In this document: positions 36,211 through 44,302 of the stretch, piece after piece
Position numbering within the stretch: position 1 is the stretch's first letter
Layout: the number at the start of each line of letters is the position of its first letter
From: an uncultured bacterium
Lineage (GTDB): Bacteria > Verrucomicrobiota > Lentisphaeria > Victivallales > UBA1829
Assembly (NCBI GenBank): GCA_900548385.1
Contig: URKJ01000010.1
Location: 49,634-113,633, forward strand
Length of the DNA: 64,000 nucleotides
Direction of reading: 5' to 3'
Notes under the pieces: model-generated
Databases searched by the model: none
What the model was told of the DNA's origin: nothing
The model's input: the letters and a program-made list of their open reading frames with translations, nothing else
Translations under genes and position numbers: made by a program

Positions 36211-36951
36211 ATGAATATTTCTCTTCCCGTTTACGCACAGTGTCTGTTGGTGACGGTCCTTTACTGCGTGATCGCCCTGCCGTTTGTTGTGCTGTTTCTC
36301 CTGCTGAACTGTTACAGTCCCGCCCGTATGCAGGGGGTGATCCGTTTTTTCATTCTCTGGTATGGAAAGACGATCATCCGGATCGGCTGTTTCCCATATC
36401 TGCGGATCCGGTTCCGCGATCTTTCCGGAGAGGCGGCGTCCGGCGGAATCTATATCTTCAATCACCGTTCCTCCTCGGATCCGTTTCTGGTCGCTGCGAC
36501 GACGAACCGTCCGCCGGCGCAGGTTGTGAACCGCTGGCCGATGCGGCTGCCGTTTTTCGGAGTCTTCGCGCGTGCCGGCGGGTATCTCGACATTACTTCC
36601 ATGAGCTATGAGGAGGCGAAGGAACGGACCGCCGGGCTGATCGCCCGCAATGTTCCCGTGATGGTGTTCCCCGAAGGAACCCGTTCGGGAAACCGCACGC
36701 TGAATCAGTTCCACGGAACGTTTTTCCGGATTGCAAAAGAACTGGATTGCAAGCTGGTGCCCGTCGTGATCACCGGAAACGAGAATTCGCCGGATCGCAG
36801 CTTCCGTATGCACCGGGGGAATATCCGTATCTGCCGTCTTCCGCGCGTGGAGCAGCGGATCGTCCGGGAACTCCCGCCGTTTCAGTTGAAGAATCATGTG
36901 CGGGAGATCATCCGGAAACAGGCTCTTCTCATGGAGGCGGAGTGTGCATGA
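36211..36951 (+). CDS. 1-acyl-glycerol-3-phosphate acyltransferase-type membrane enzyme
   Basis: A 246-aa PlsC-superfamily acyltransferase with one or two N-terminal hydrophobic segments and the active-site motif FNHRSSSDP (His/Asp), followed by VFPEGTRSGNRT. In aryl-polyene loci an enzyme of this type (ApeD-like) is thought to move the finished chain to a lipid acceptor in the inner membrane. ATG 36211 has CAGGAG upstream, with one base between the ACP stop and this start. It overlaps the ligase by four bases. Confidence 0.88.
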   Translation: MNISLPVYAQCLLVTVLYCVIALPFVVLFLLLNCYSPARMQGVIRFFILWYGKTIIRIGCFPYLRIRFRDLSGEAASGGIYIFNHRSSSDPFLVAATTNRPPAQVVNRWPMRLPFFGVFARAGGYLDITSMSYEEAKERTAGLIARNVPVMVFPEGTRSGNRTLNQFHGTFFRIAKELDCKLVPVVITGNENSPDRSFRMHRGNIRICRLPRVEQRIVRELPPFQLKNHVREIIRKQALLMEAECA

Positions 36952-38246
36952 TGGATCCTTTCACTTTTATTCCGGATGATGATTTTCTGCCGCTTTCCGC
37001 TTTGCGGAAGGTACAGGAACGGTTTCTGCGCGAACATCTGGCGTATTGCAAGGCAAGGTCGCCCCGGTACCGGGAGATGTTGGCGGGAATTGATCCGGAA
37101 AGTTTTCCGCTGGAGCGTCTCGGAGAACTGCCGACGACTGGAAAGAATGATCTTGCCGCGAATGTGGAGGCGTTTCAGGCGGCGCCGTGGTCCGAAGTCG
37201 AAGATGTGGTTTTTTCCTCCGGCACGACTGGAGAACCCTGCCGTGTCGCCTATACCGGAAACGATATGCGCCGTCTTGCATACAACGAGCTCCGCTGTTT
37301 TCATGCCGCCGGGCTTACGCGGGACGACCGGGTCCTGCTGACCTGTACGCTTGACCGCTGTTTCGTGGCGGGAATGGCGTATTATCTCGGCGTGCGCGCG
37401 CTTGGTGCATCGGCGATCCGCAACGGGCTCAACAGCATTGAGAGCCATCTTCAGGTCATGAATTCCCTGCATCCGACTGCACTGGTCGGCGTGCCGTCGT
37501 TTCTGCGGCACCTCGGACTCGAAGCGCGGGCGCGGAATACGGATCTTTCCAGTGTGCGCCGTCTGATCTGTATCGGGGAGCCGATCCGGGATGAACAGCT
37601 GAATCTTTCCGGGCTTGGCGAACAGCTGGCGGATATCTGGGGGGTGCCGATTCATTCGACGTATGCATCGTCGGAGATCGTTTCCAGTTTCTGCGAGTGC
37701 ACCGCCACGCGGGGCGGACATCTGATCCCCGACCTTGCGATTGTGGAAATTCTGGACGACAGCGGTGCACCCGTTCCCGACGGAGAACCCGGAGAGGTGG
37801 TCGTCACTCCGATGCGCGTTACGGGAATGCCGCTGATCCGGTTCCGTACGGGAGACATCAGTTTCCTGACGCACGAGCCTTGCGCCTGCGGCCGTTTTTC
37901 TCCGCGGCTGGGTCCGATTCTCGGACGCAAGGCGCAAATGCTCAAATGCCGCGGGACGACGCTTTATCCGCGCGTTCTGAATTCCGTGCTTGACGTTTCC
38001 CCGGAAGTGGCGGAGTATTATGTGGTGGCGACGGGCGAAAATCTTTCCGACCATGTGGAGGTCGTTGTGGCGCTCCGGGAACCGGGAGCTTCCACGGAGG
38101 CGCTTGCCGCCCGGCTGAAAGCCAAATGCCGTTTGAATGTGCCGGTCCGGGAAGTGCCGCTGGAAGAGGCGCGCAGACAGATTTTTTCCGTATCGCGCAA
38201 ACCGGTGCGTTTTCTGGATCTGCGCCGTCCTCATTCCCGCATGTGA
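36948..38246 (+). CDS. Acyl-activating AMP ligase (PaaK-like)
   Basis: A 432-aa adenylate-forming enzyme of the phenylacetate-CoA ligase branch. Motifs are the phosphate loop VVFSSGTTGEPC, STYASSEIVSS, LIRFRTGDIS and, in the C-terminal domain, GRKAQMLKCRGTTLYPR. It probably adenylates an aryl or other carboxylic starter and loads it on CoA or on the ACP encoded 740 bases earlier (ApeH-like slot). The start is ATGATG at 36948, overlapping the previous stop by four bases. The starter acid cannot be predicted from what I see. Confidence 0.85.
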   Translation: MMDPFTFIPDDDFLPLSALRKVQERFLREHLAYCKARSPRYREMLAGIDPESFPLERLGELPTTGKNDLAANVEAFQAAPWSEVEDVVFSSGTTGEPCRVAYTGNDMRRLAYNELRCFHAAGLTRDDRVLLTCTLDRCFVAGMAYYLGVRALGASAIRNGLNSIESHLQVMNSLHPTALVGVPSFLRHLGLEARARNTDLSSVRRLICIGEPIRDEQLNLSGLGEQLADIWGVPIHSTYASSEIVSSFCECTATRGGHLIPDLAIVEILDDSGAPVPDGEPGEVVVTPMRVTGMPLIRFRTGDISFLTHEPCACGRFSPRLGPILGRKAQMLKCRGTTLYPRVLNSVLDVSPEVAEYYVVATGENLSDHVEVVVALREPGASTEALAARLKAKCRLNVPVREVPLEEARRQIFSVSRKPVRFLDLRRPHSRM

Positions 38247-38254
38247 GGTGAACG

Positions 38255-39703
38255 GTGAACCTGTTTGACTATACCGATGAAGAGATCCGCGCGGTGAAGA
38301 GCGGAGAACTCCTGTCGATGGAGATTGAGTTCACGCGCCGCTGCAATTACCGCTGTCCCTACTGCTACGCATCGTCGGAGAATACGGATTACTCGCAGGA
38401 AATGAGCGCGGAGGAGATCCGCTCCGCAATCGCGCAGGCGCAGAAACTCGGAGCGCGCAAGATTGTGATTCTCGGAGGCGAACCGCTGGTTTATCCCGGA
38501 CTCCACGATATGGTCCGTTATATCGTTTCGCTCGGCATGGGGGCGGAAATTTTCACCAACGGCGGTTTGATGACGCCGGATCATGCCCGTTTCTTTCTGG
38601 AACAGAACTGCCGCGTGGTGGTCAAACTCAATTCGTTCAATCCGGAGGTTCACGACCGGCTCACCGGCCGCAAGGATTCCCTGCAGGCCGCGCTCCGCGC
38701 TCTGGAGATGCTTCAGGAGGCGGGATATGCGGAGCGCACCGGGATGCTTTGCGCGGCGACCGTGCTTTCCTCGGAGAACATCGGGGAAGCGCCGGGTATC
38801 TGGTCCTGGCTGCGGGAACGGAATATCGAACCGTATTTTGAATGTATTACTCCGCAGGGGCGTTTGCTGGAGCATCAATCCCTGCTTCCCGATCCGGCAA
38901 AGGTCGAGGCGGTGTTTCGGGAGATTGCCGGGATCGACCGCGGATTCGGGCGCGACTGGAAGCCTCAGCCGCCGCTCGTCGGACAGAAATGTTTCCGTCA
39001 CTGTTACTCATGTGTGGTGGACAGCCGCGGCAATGTTACGCCGTGTGTCGGGCTGAACGCGCCGCTCGGTTCGATCCGGGAAAAGCCGCTCCGGGAAATC
39101 CTCGCGGAAAGCATGATTATCCGCCGTCTGCGCAATTACAGACAGTTCATCAAGGAACCCTGCCGTTCGTGTGAGGAGTTCGATCACTGTTATGGCTGCC
39201 GGGGCGCCGCCTGGCAGGTCACGGGCGATTATCTGGCAGCCGATCCGACCTGTTGGAAAAACGCGTCAAAGCTGGACCGCATTATTACGCTTCCCGCCGA
39301 TGCGGAACAATTTATTCCGCACAAACGACCGGTCGCGATGGTGACGAAACTGCTGAGCGTGTCGGATTCCGGCGGAGAGGTGCTTGCGGAGATCGCTCCG
39401 GACAATATTTTTCTCGGAGCGGACGGCGAACTGGACAGTGCCGCACTTCCCGAACTTGCCGCGCAGGCGGTTGCCGCGCTGAACGGTTTTCTCTCGCCGG
39501 AGACGATCCGCCGGGGGATGCTTGCGGAGATCAACCGGTTTGAATGCCATCGTCCGGTCCGTGCCGGAGAACAGGTGATTGCCTCCTGCCGTACGACCAC
39601 GGAATTCCCGCCGTGGTATGTAATCGAATTTCAAATCAGAGGTCCGGAAGGCGGGATCCGGGCGGAAGGAGAGTTGAAGCTGTGCGTGCCGGACGAACAA
39701 TAA
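38255..39703 (+). CDS. Radical SAM/SPASM protein fused to ApeP-like hot-dog domain
   Basis: A 482-aa fusion. The N-terminal part is a radical SAM enzyme with the 4Fe-4S motif CNYRCPYC (Cys 30, 34, 37) and GGEP at 74-77. A SPASM-type region carries cysteines at about 246, 250, 253, 264, 303, 306, 312, 315 and 333. The last 130 residues (about 350-482) form a hot-dog domain that begins IPHKRPVAMV and has the ADGELDSAALPELAAQAVAA helix, which resembles ApeP-type dehydratases of aryl-polyene clusters. One chain could thus dehydrate the ACP-bound intermediate and modify it by radical chemistry. A GTG start follows GAGGTG. I know of no described protein with this architecture. Confidence 0.85.
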   Translation: MNLFDYTDEEIRAVKSGELLSMEIEFTRRCNYRCPYCYASSENTDYSQEMSAEEIRSAIAQAQKLGARKIVILGGEPLVYPGLHDMVRYIVSLGMGAEIFTNGGLMTPDHARFFLEQNCRVVVKLNSFNPEVHDRLTGRKDSLQAALRALEMLQEAGYAERTGMLCAATVLSSENIGEAPGIWSWLRERNIEPYFECITPQGRLLEHQSLLPDPAKVEAVFREIAGIDRGFGRDWKPQPPLVGQKCFRHCYSCVVDSRGNVTPCVGLNAPLGSIREKPLREILAESMIIRRLRNYRQFIKEPCRSCEEFDHCYGCRGAAWQVTGDYLAADPTCWKNASKLDRIITLPADAEQFIPHKRPVAMVTKLLSVSDSGGEVLAEIAPDNIFLGADGELDSAALPELAAQAVAALNGFLSPETIRRGMLAEINRFECHRPVRAGEQVIASCRTTTEFPPWYVIEFQIRGPEGGIRAEGELKLCVPDEQ

Positions 39704-40308
39704 GTGCATTTCTGTTTTCTCTGCTGTTTTTTCCTCTCTGTGCGGCGGATGCCGACGGGATTCTGGCGAAGGTCCGCGCGGGGATGGAGCGTGTCCATCG
39801 GCTGACAGCCTCCTTTGAACAGAAGAAAGAGATTGTTTCGATCCGTCGCACGCTGACGATCCGGGGAACATTGGCGCTTGACAAATCCGGGCGGATGGCG
39901 TGGCGTGTCAACGAGCCGATCCGGTATGTATGCGTTATTTCCGGAAGCAGGCTGACGCAGTGGGATGCGGAGTCCGGTTCGGTGCTGACGCTTGACACGG
40001 CGAAAAATCCTTCCCTGAAAATCCTTGCCGAGTCCATGAAGTCCTATTTTTCCGGAGATTTCGAAGCGATGGCGGGCGCATTTACAATTTCCGCTCCGGA
40101 GACGCACCGTCTGCGGCTTGTTCCGAAACCGGGCAGCCCGGCGGGCGCGTTCATCCGGGAACTGGAATTTGAAACCGCACCGGATTATTCCCATATCACC
40201 CGTGTACGCATTGTGGAGAGAAGCGGGGATGTGACCGCGATCCGTTTTTTTGAAACCCGTCTCAATCCGGAAATCCCGGAATCCGTATGGCGCGCCGGGG
40301 CACAATGA
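39682..40308 (+). CDS. LolA-like periplasmic carrier
   Basis: A 208-aa protein with an N-terminal signal peptide (hydrophobic segment ending in FPLCAADA) and a half-barrel sequence like the outer-membrane lipoprotein carrier LolA: ASFEQKKEIVSIRRTLTIRGTLAL, then GRMAWRVNEPIRYVCVI. Such LolA paralogues are a fixed part of aryl-polyene loci, where they probably shuttle the acylated product across the periplasm. The GTG start at 39682 has GGAGAG upstream and overlaps the previous gene by 22 nt. It is coupled to the exporter gene by ATGA. Confidence 0.85.
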   Translation: MRAGRTISAFLFSLLFFPLCAADADGILAKVRAGMERVHRLTASFEQKKEIVSIRRTLTIRGTLALDKSGRMAWRVNEPIRYVCVISGSRLTQWDAESGSVLTLDTAKNPSLKILAESMKSYFSGDFEAMAGAFTISAPETHRLRLVPKPGSPAGAFIRELEFETAPDYSHITRVRIVERSGDVTAIRFFETRLNPEIPESVWRAGAQ

Positions 40309-43229
40309 GAGCGATCGGCCGGCTGATCCTGATTGCCGCCCGGCACGCCGCGGCGGCGCGGCTGATTCTGGGCGTTCTGCTTCTGCTGAGCATTGCGGCG
40401 ATCGTTTCCGGACGTTTCTCCACCGATATTTCCCGGATGCTTCCCGATGGTTCCGCTTCCGCGGAGACTTACCGCGCCGTCAGCCGCAGCGGAATGTTCA
40501 ACAAAGTCGTGCTGGTCTTCTATCTTCCGCCGGGACGCTCTTTTGAGGAATCGGGGCTTGCGGCGTATATGGAAGAACTTGCGCCGCGGCTGGAGGCTCT
40601 GCCGCTGGTGGAGTCCGTCGATTTCCGGTTTCCCGGCGGCCTTGCGGAGTCTGTGCAGGGGTTGGCGCGGTATGTTCCGCAGCTGTCGCCGGTTCCCCGT
40701 ACGGCTCCGGCGGCCGCGGCGCGGAACGTGTACCGTCAGCTTCTGACTCCGGGCGGAATCGGACGGACGGGGATGCTGCGTTCGGATCCTTTCAATGAAA
40801 CGGGAACCCTGTTCGGAAAACTGGAACAGTTCCGTGTGCTTTCGGGGATGAATATCAGCCCGGAATTTCCGTATCTGGTTTCAGAGGATAAAACGGCGGC
40901 GATGATGCTGATTGAAAGTCCGGTATCCGTATCGGATGCAGCCGGGTCCGCCGGATTGCTGGATTCCATCCGCTCCGTTCTCGGCACTCTTCCCGCCGGG
41001 ACGGAATATGATCTGATCAGCGCTCATCGCCGTGCGGTCTGCAACGAAGCCGTTTTGCGGAATGATGTGAAAGTTGTCTGCTGGACGTCGGCGATCCTGT
41101 TTGCGCTTTTGTTCATTCTGTTTTACCGCTGCGATCTCCGCAGTTTTCTGATTCCGCTGATTCCGGTGCTGGCGTCGTCGGTCGTACTGGGCGTGATGTG
41201 CCTGCTGTTCCGTGAAACGCTGTTTTTCGTGATCGGGATGGGCGGAATCGTGGTCAGTCTTGCGGTGGATTACGGGATTCACACCTATGCCGCAATGACG
41301 GGGAAAGGGCGGTTCCTGCGCCTCCTGCGTCTTGTCCCGGCGCTCTGTCTCGGTGCGTTGACGTCGGTGATCGCGTTTGCTCTGTTTCTGTTTTCCCGGA
41401 CGGAAGGGTGCCGTCAGCTTGGATTTTTTGCGGGCGGCAGTCTGCTGCTGAGTCTGTTGATGATGCTTCTGTTCCTGCCCGCGTTTCTGGCGAAGGGACG
41501 GCGGATCGGATACCGTTTTCATGCTCCGGGGCTGCCGGAACGGTTTCCCCGTGCCGTGATTTTTCTGTGGTGTGCGGCAATGACGGCCGCGGTTGTGCTT
41601 CTGCCTCGTCTGCGGATCCATGCCGATGTGCGGCAGTTCGATGTTTCTCCGCCGGAGTTCGGGTGTCAGGAGGCGAAACAGAATGCGAAATTCATGTCCG
41701 GCAGGCGTCCTGCGATCGCTTTGGTTCAGGGCGGTTCCCGTGCGGAAGTTTTCCGGAACCTGGAAAACGGAATCGGGATTCTGCGGGGGAAAGCGGAGAT
41801 GCCGTTGTTTGCGGTTTCCGATCTCTGGCCTTCGGCGGAACGGCGGGAAAAGAACCTGACGGAGTGGAAACGGTTCCGCGCGGAAGGCGGAATGGAGCGT
41901 ATGCGGCGGGAGTTTGCCGCCTCGGAGCTCGGAGAAGATTTTTTTCAGCCGTTTTTTGAAGCGGTCAACCGGGGAATTGACGATCCGCCGTCCGATCCGC
42001 CCGCGTTTCTGGAACCGGTTCTGAAACGGCTGGTTTCGGAGAAGAACGGAGTCGTCACCGCGGCGTTTTTCTTTCCGGATACGCCGGAGAACATCGAAAA
42101 CGTCCGCGCGTTTGCTTCTCCGCTGATTGTATCGCCGGAGGGACTTGCACAGCAGATGTCGTCGGATGTGATGAGGGGAATTCTGCCGCTCGGCGTGCTC
42201 GCGCTCTTCGGTGTGGTTTTCCTGACGTCGCTTTATTTCCGTTCGTTTGCGGATACGTTGCTTGCGCTTCTTCCTGTGGCGTCGGGGCTTCTCCTGACAG
42301 CCGCCGTGTTTGCCATACTGGGATATGTCGTCAATTTGTCCGTGCTGATCGCGGCGGTCATCCTTTGCGGCCTTGCGGTGGATTACGGTATTTTTGTTCT
42401 GCATTCGCTGAAGCGGAGCGGGAGGATTGAACCCGGAGTGTTCAACGCCGTGACGCTTTCCGCCGTGACGTCGGCCGCGGGCGGGGCGACCGTGATCTTT
42501 ACGCGTCATCCCATGCTCCGGGATGCGGGGGTGACGCTGATCGTCGGGATCGCCGCCGCATGGCTGACGAGCGTTTTTGTGATTCCCGCCATGAGACGGA
42601 AGTTTCCGTTGCGCCGGGCTCTCGCTTTGCCGGTCTGCGCGGCGGCGCTGCTGTTCTGTTCCTGTGCATCGGATCCGTTCGAGTATGAAATGCCGGACCG
42701 GATTCCTGTGGTGGCTCCGGCGGAGTTCACGCAGGAATCGTCAATCGTGATGGAGTATCCGTTTTTCCGGATTCCGGCGCTCGGCATGGTGCGGATCGAC
42801 CGGACGCGCGGGACAATCGCGGTTGCCGGTTTTTCGCCCGCCGGAATGAAGCTGTTCGATATTTCCGGAACGGAGGAGACGCTTTCCGCATACTGGCTGA
42901 TCCCGGCGGAGCAATGGAAGGGACGCGAACGCGAAACCGCGCGGGCGATCCTTGATGATATTGCGGCGGTCTATCTGCACAATGAACCGGATGCCGGGGC
43001 GGCGGCAAGAGAAACGGGTCATCGGACGGTTTATGAATCGGGGCTTGGTGTCTGGGTGTTCCGGGAGTCCGTTCTGCGGGAGAAAACCGTTCTGCGGAAC
43101 GGTGGAACGGCGGCGCGGATCCGCTTTTACGCATACCGGAACGGAATTCCGTCAAAAGTGGTGCTGGAGAACCGGAAGTATGGATACCGCCTGATTATCC
43201 GGGCGTTTGAAGAGGAGAAACAACCATGA
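40305..43229 (+). CDS. MMPL/RND-type exporter fused to a lipoprotein-like domain
   Basis: A 974-aa protein. Residues 1 to about 760 have the two-fold RND plan of MMPL lipid exporters: a helix at the N-terminus, a large periplasmic domain, five helices, then the same again, with sequences such as GGIVVSLAVDYGIHTYA and ILCGLAVDYGIFVLHS. From residue 763 the chain continues with MRRKFPLRR, a hydrophobic stretch and the lipobox-like LFCSC (Cys 787), then a 188-residue soluble domain resembling the DUF3261-type lipoprotein of aryl-polyene loci. In those loci the exporter and the lipoprotein are separate genes. The product would be pumped from the inner membrane to the LolA-like carrier. Confidence 0.85.
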   Translation: MRAIGRLILIAARHAAAARLILGVLLLLSIAAIVSGRFSTDISRMLPDGSASAETYRAVSRSGMFNKVVLVFYLPPGRSFEESGLAAYMEELAPRLEALPLVESVDFRFPGGLAESVQGLARYVPQLSPVPRTAPAAAARNVYRQLLTPGGIGRTGMLRSDPFNETGTLFGKLEQFRVLSGMNISPEFPYLVSEDKTAAMMLIESPVSVSDAAGSAGLLDSIRSVLGTLPAGTEYDLISAHRRAVCNEAVLRNDVKVVCWTSAILFALLFILFYRCDLRSFLIPLIPVLASSVVLGVMCLLFRETLFFVIGMGGIVVSLAVDYGIHTYAAMTGKGRFLRLLRLVPALCLGALTSVIAFALFLFSRTEGCRQLGFFAGGSLLLSLLMMLLFLPAFLAKGRRIGYRFHAPGLPERFPRAVIFLWCAAMTAAVVLLPRLRIHADVRQFDVSPPEFGCQEAKQNAKFMSGRRPAIALVQGGSRAEVFRNLENGIGILRGKAEMPLFAVSDLWPSAERREKNLTEWKRFRAEGGMERMRREFAASELGEDFFQPFFEAVNRGIDDPPSDPPAFLEPVLKRLVSEKNGVVTAAFFFPDTPENIENVRAFASPLIVSPEGLAQQMSSDVMRGILPLGVLALFGVVFLTSLYFRSFADTLLALLPVASGLLLTAAVFAILGYVVNLSVLIAAVILCGLAVDYGIFVLHSLKRSGRIEPGVFNAVTLSAVTSAAGGATVIFTRHPMLRDAGVTLIVGIAAAWLTSVFVIPAMRRKFPLRRALALPVCAAALLFCSCASDPFEYEMPDRIPVVAPAEFTQESSIVMEYPFFRIPALGMVRIDRTRGTIAVAGFSPAGMKLFDISGTEETLSAYWLIPAEQWKGRERETARAILDDIAAVYLHNEPDAGAAARETGHRTVYESGLGVWVFRESVLREKTVLRNGGTAARIRFYAYRNGIPSKVVLENRKYGYRLIIRAFEEEKQP

Positions 43230-43567
43230 ATGTACGCGATGCGATTCGGGAACGGCTGATTTTGCTGTCGCAGGACGGCTGTTCCGCGGAAGGAGAAATC
43301 ACTCTGCCGCCGGATTTTCCCGGTTTCCAGGGGCATTTTCCCGGTTTCCCGACTCTTCCGGGAGTCTGCCAGATTCAGATCATGGAGGAATTTGCGGAGT
43401 TGGCGACCGGAGAACCGTTCCGGCTGCGGGGGCTGTCCCGCACCAAGTTTTTTTCGCCGGTCCAGCCGGGTGAGACGATGCGGCTCCTGCTTGTCCGGTC
43501 CGGCGGACAGGTGACGATGGAGATCCTCTGCGGCGGCAGGCGAGTTGCGAAGATCAAGGGACGCTGA
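43226..43567 (+). CDS. Small hot-dog dehydratase/thioesterase, ApeI-like
   Basis: A 113-aa single hot-dog domain with the FabZ-type motif FQGHFPGFPTLPGVCQIQIM, including the active-site His 37. The usual Glu/Gln of FabZ (GVxxxExxAQ) is not present; it is replaced by QIQIMEEF, as in aryl-polyene ApeI-type proteins. It may act as the second dehydratase of the pathway, next to the ApeP-like domain. It overlaps the exporter by four bases and is the last gene of the operon. Confidence 0.85.
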   Translation: MNVRDAIRERLILLSQDGCSAEGEITLPPDFPGFQGHFPGFPTLPGVCQIQIMEEFAELATGEPFRLRGLSRTKFFSPVQPGETMRLLLVRSGGQVTMEILCGGRRVAKIKGR

Positions 43568-43641
43568 AGTTCGGGAAGCTCCGGAACCGGTTTGCATTTT
43601 TCCGTTTTGACTGTAGACTATAGAAAAAAGGAGAAACGCTG

Positions 43642-44196
43642 ATGAATACTTACCGTTGTCCGAATTGCAAAAAAGTGTTTTCTCAGGAAGAGATGGATGC
43701 GGTGTTCTGTCCGCATTGCCCGACGACTCTTTGCGAGTGCGTGATGCGAAAAGAGCGGGAGGATGTTCGTTCGTTTTCCCCGCGTGGGGCGGAGTGGATC
43801 CGGACGCTGTTCTGCTGCGGCGTGCTGACATGGATTTTTGTCCGTCTGCTTCTGCCGTTCTGGCTGAGGGGAACGGAGCCGGATGCTGCGGGGCTTCTGC
43901 TGCTCGGACCCGTATGGTGCGGAGTGAGCGCGCCGCTGTTCCGTCTGCTTGCCCGCGGCGAATATTCGGTCCGGACGGGAATTCTTGGAGCGGGAATGTG
44001 GCTGTTCACGTTTCTGTTCGTTCTGATAGTGACGCTTGCGGCGTATTCGGATCGTGTGGCGGTTGCCGGATTGCTGCAATGGAAGACGGTGTTCGGGTTT
44101 GTTCCGGGGGGATATATCGCGTTCCGTCTCGGAGCGGAAGAGAACTGGATCCGCGATCTGCTTTCGGCGCGGAAAGAGTTCAAATCATTGCGCTGA
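43642..44196 (+). CDS. Zinc-ribbon membrane protein, function unknown
   Basis: A 184-aa protein with an N-terminal zinc ribbon (CPNCKKVF, then FCPHCPTTLCEC) and about four hydrophobic segments (around residues 53-72, 80-97, 110-130, 140-160). It is not recognised beyond that plan. AAAAAAGGAG precedes the start. It sits 74 bases after the aryl-polyene-like operon on the same strand and could be read by transcription from it, but there is no link in function that I can see. Confidence 0.75.
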   Translation: MNTYRCPNCKKVFSQEEMDAVFCPHCPTTLCECVMRKEREDVRSFSPRGAEWIRTLFCCGVLTWIFVRLLLPFWLRGTEPDAAGLLLLGPVWCGVSAPLFRLLARGEYSVRTGILGAGMWLFTFLFVLIVTLAAYSDRVAVAGLLQWKTVFGFVPGGYIAFRLGAEENWIRDLLSARKEFKSLR

Positions 44197-44221
44197 ATAC
44201 AGAAAAAACGGTTTTATCCGG

Positions 44222-44249
44222 TTGATTATTCCGGTTTCGGGGATATACT
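44222..44249 (+). promoter_or_regulatory. Candidate promoter of a DMT transporter
   Basis: TTGATT (44222-44227) with 16-bp spacing to TATACT (44244-44249). The next start is ATG 44303, with AAAGGAG before it. Confidence 0.45.
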
Positions 44250-44302
44250 ATAAGATTTTCGGATAAGTGGCAGACGGGATCTGGAAAGGAGTTCGCAGAG
44301 CC

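Noticed and set aside
31886..43567. An ordinary fatty acid synthesis (fab) cluster
   Set aside because: The exporter, LolA-like carrier, acyl-activating ligase, ApeP/ApeI-like hot-dog proteins and lipoprotein do not belong to housekeeping fab loci; fabD, fabH and acc genes are absent.
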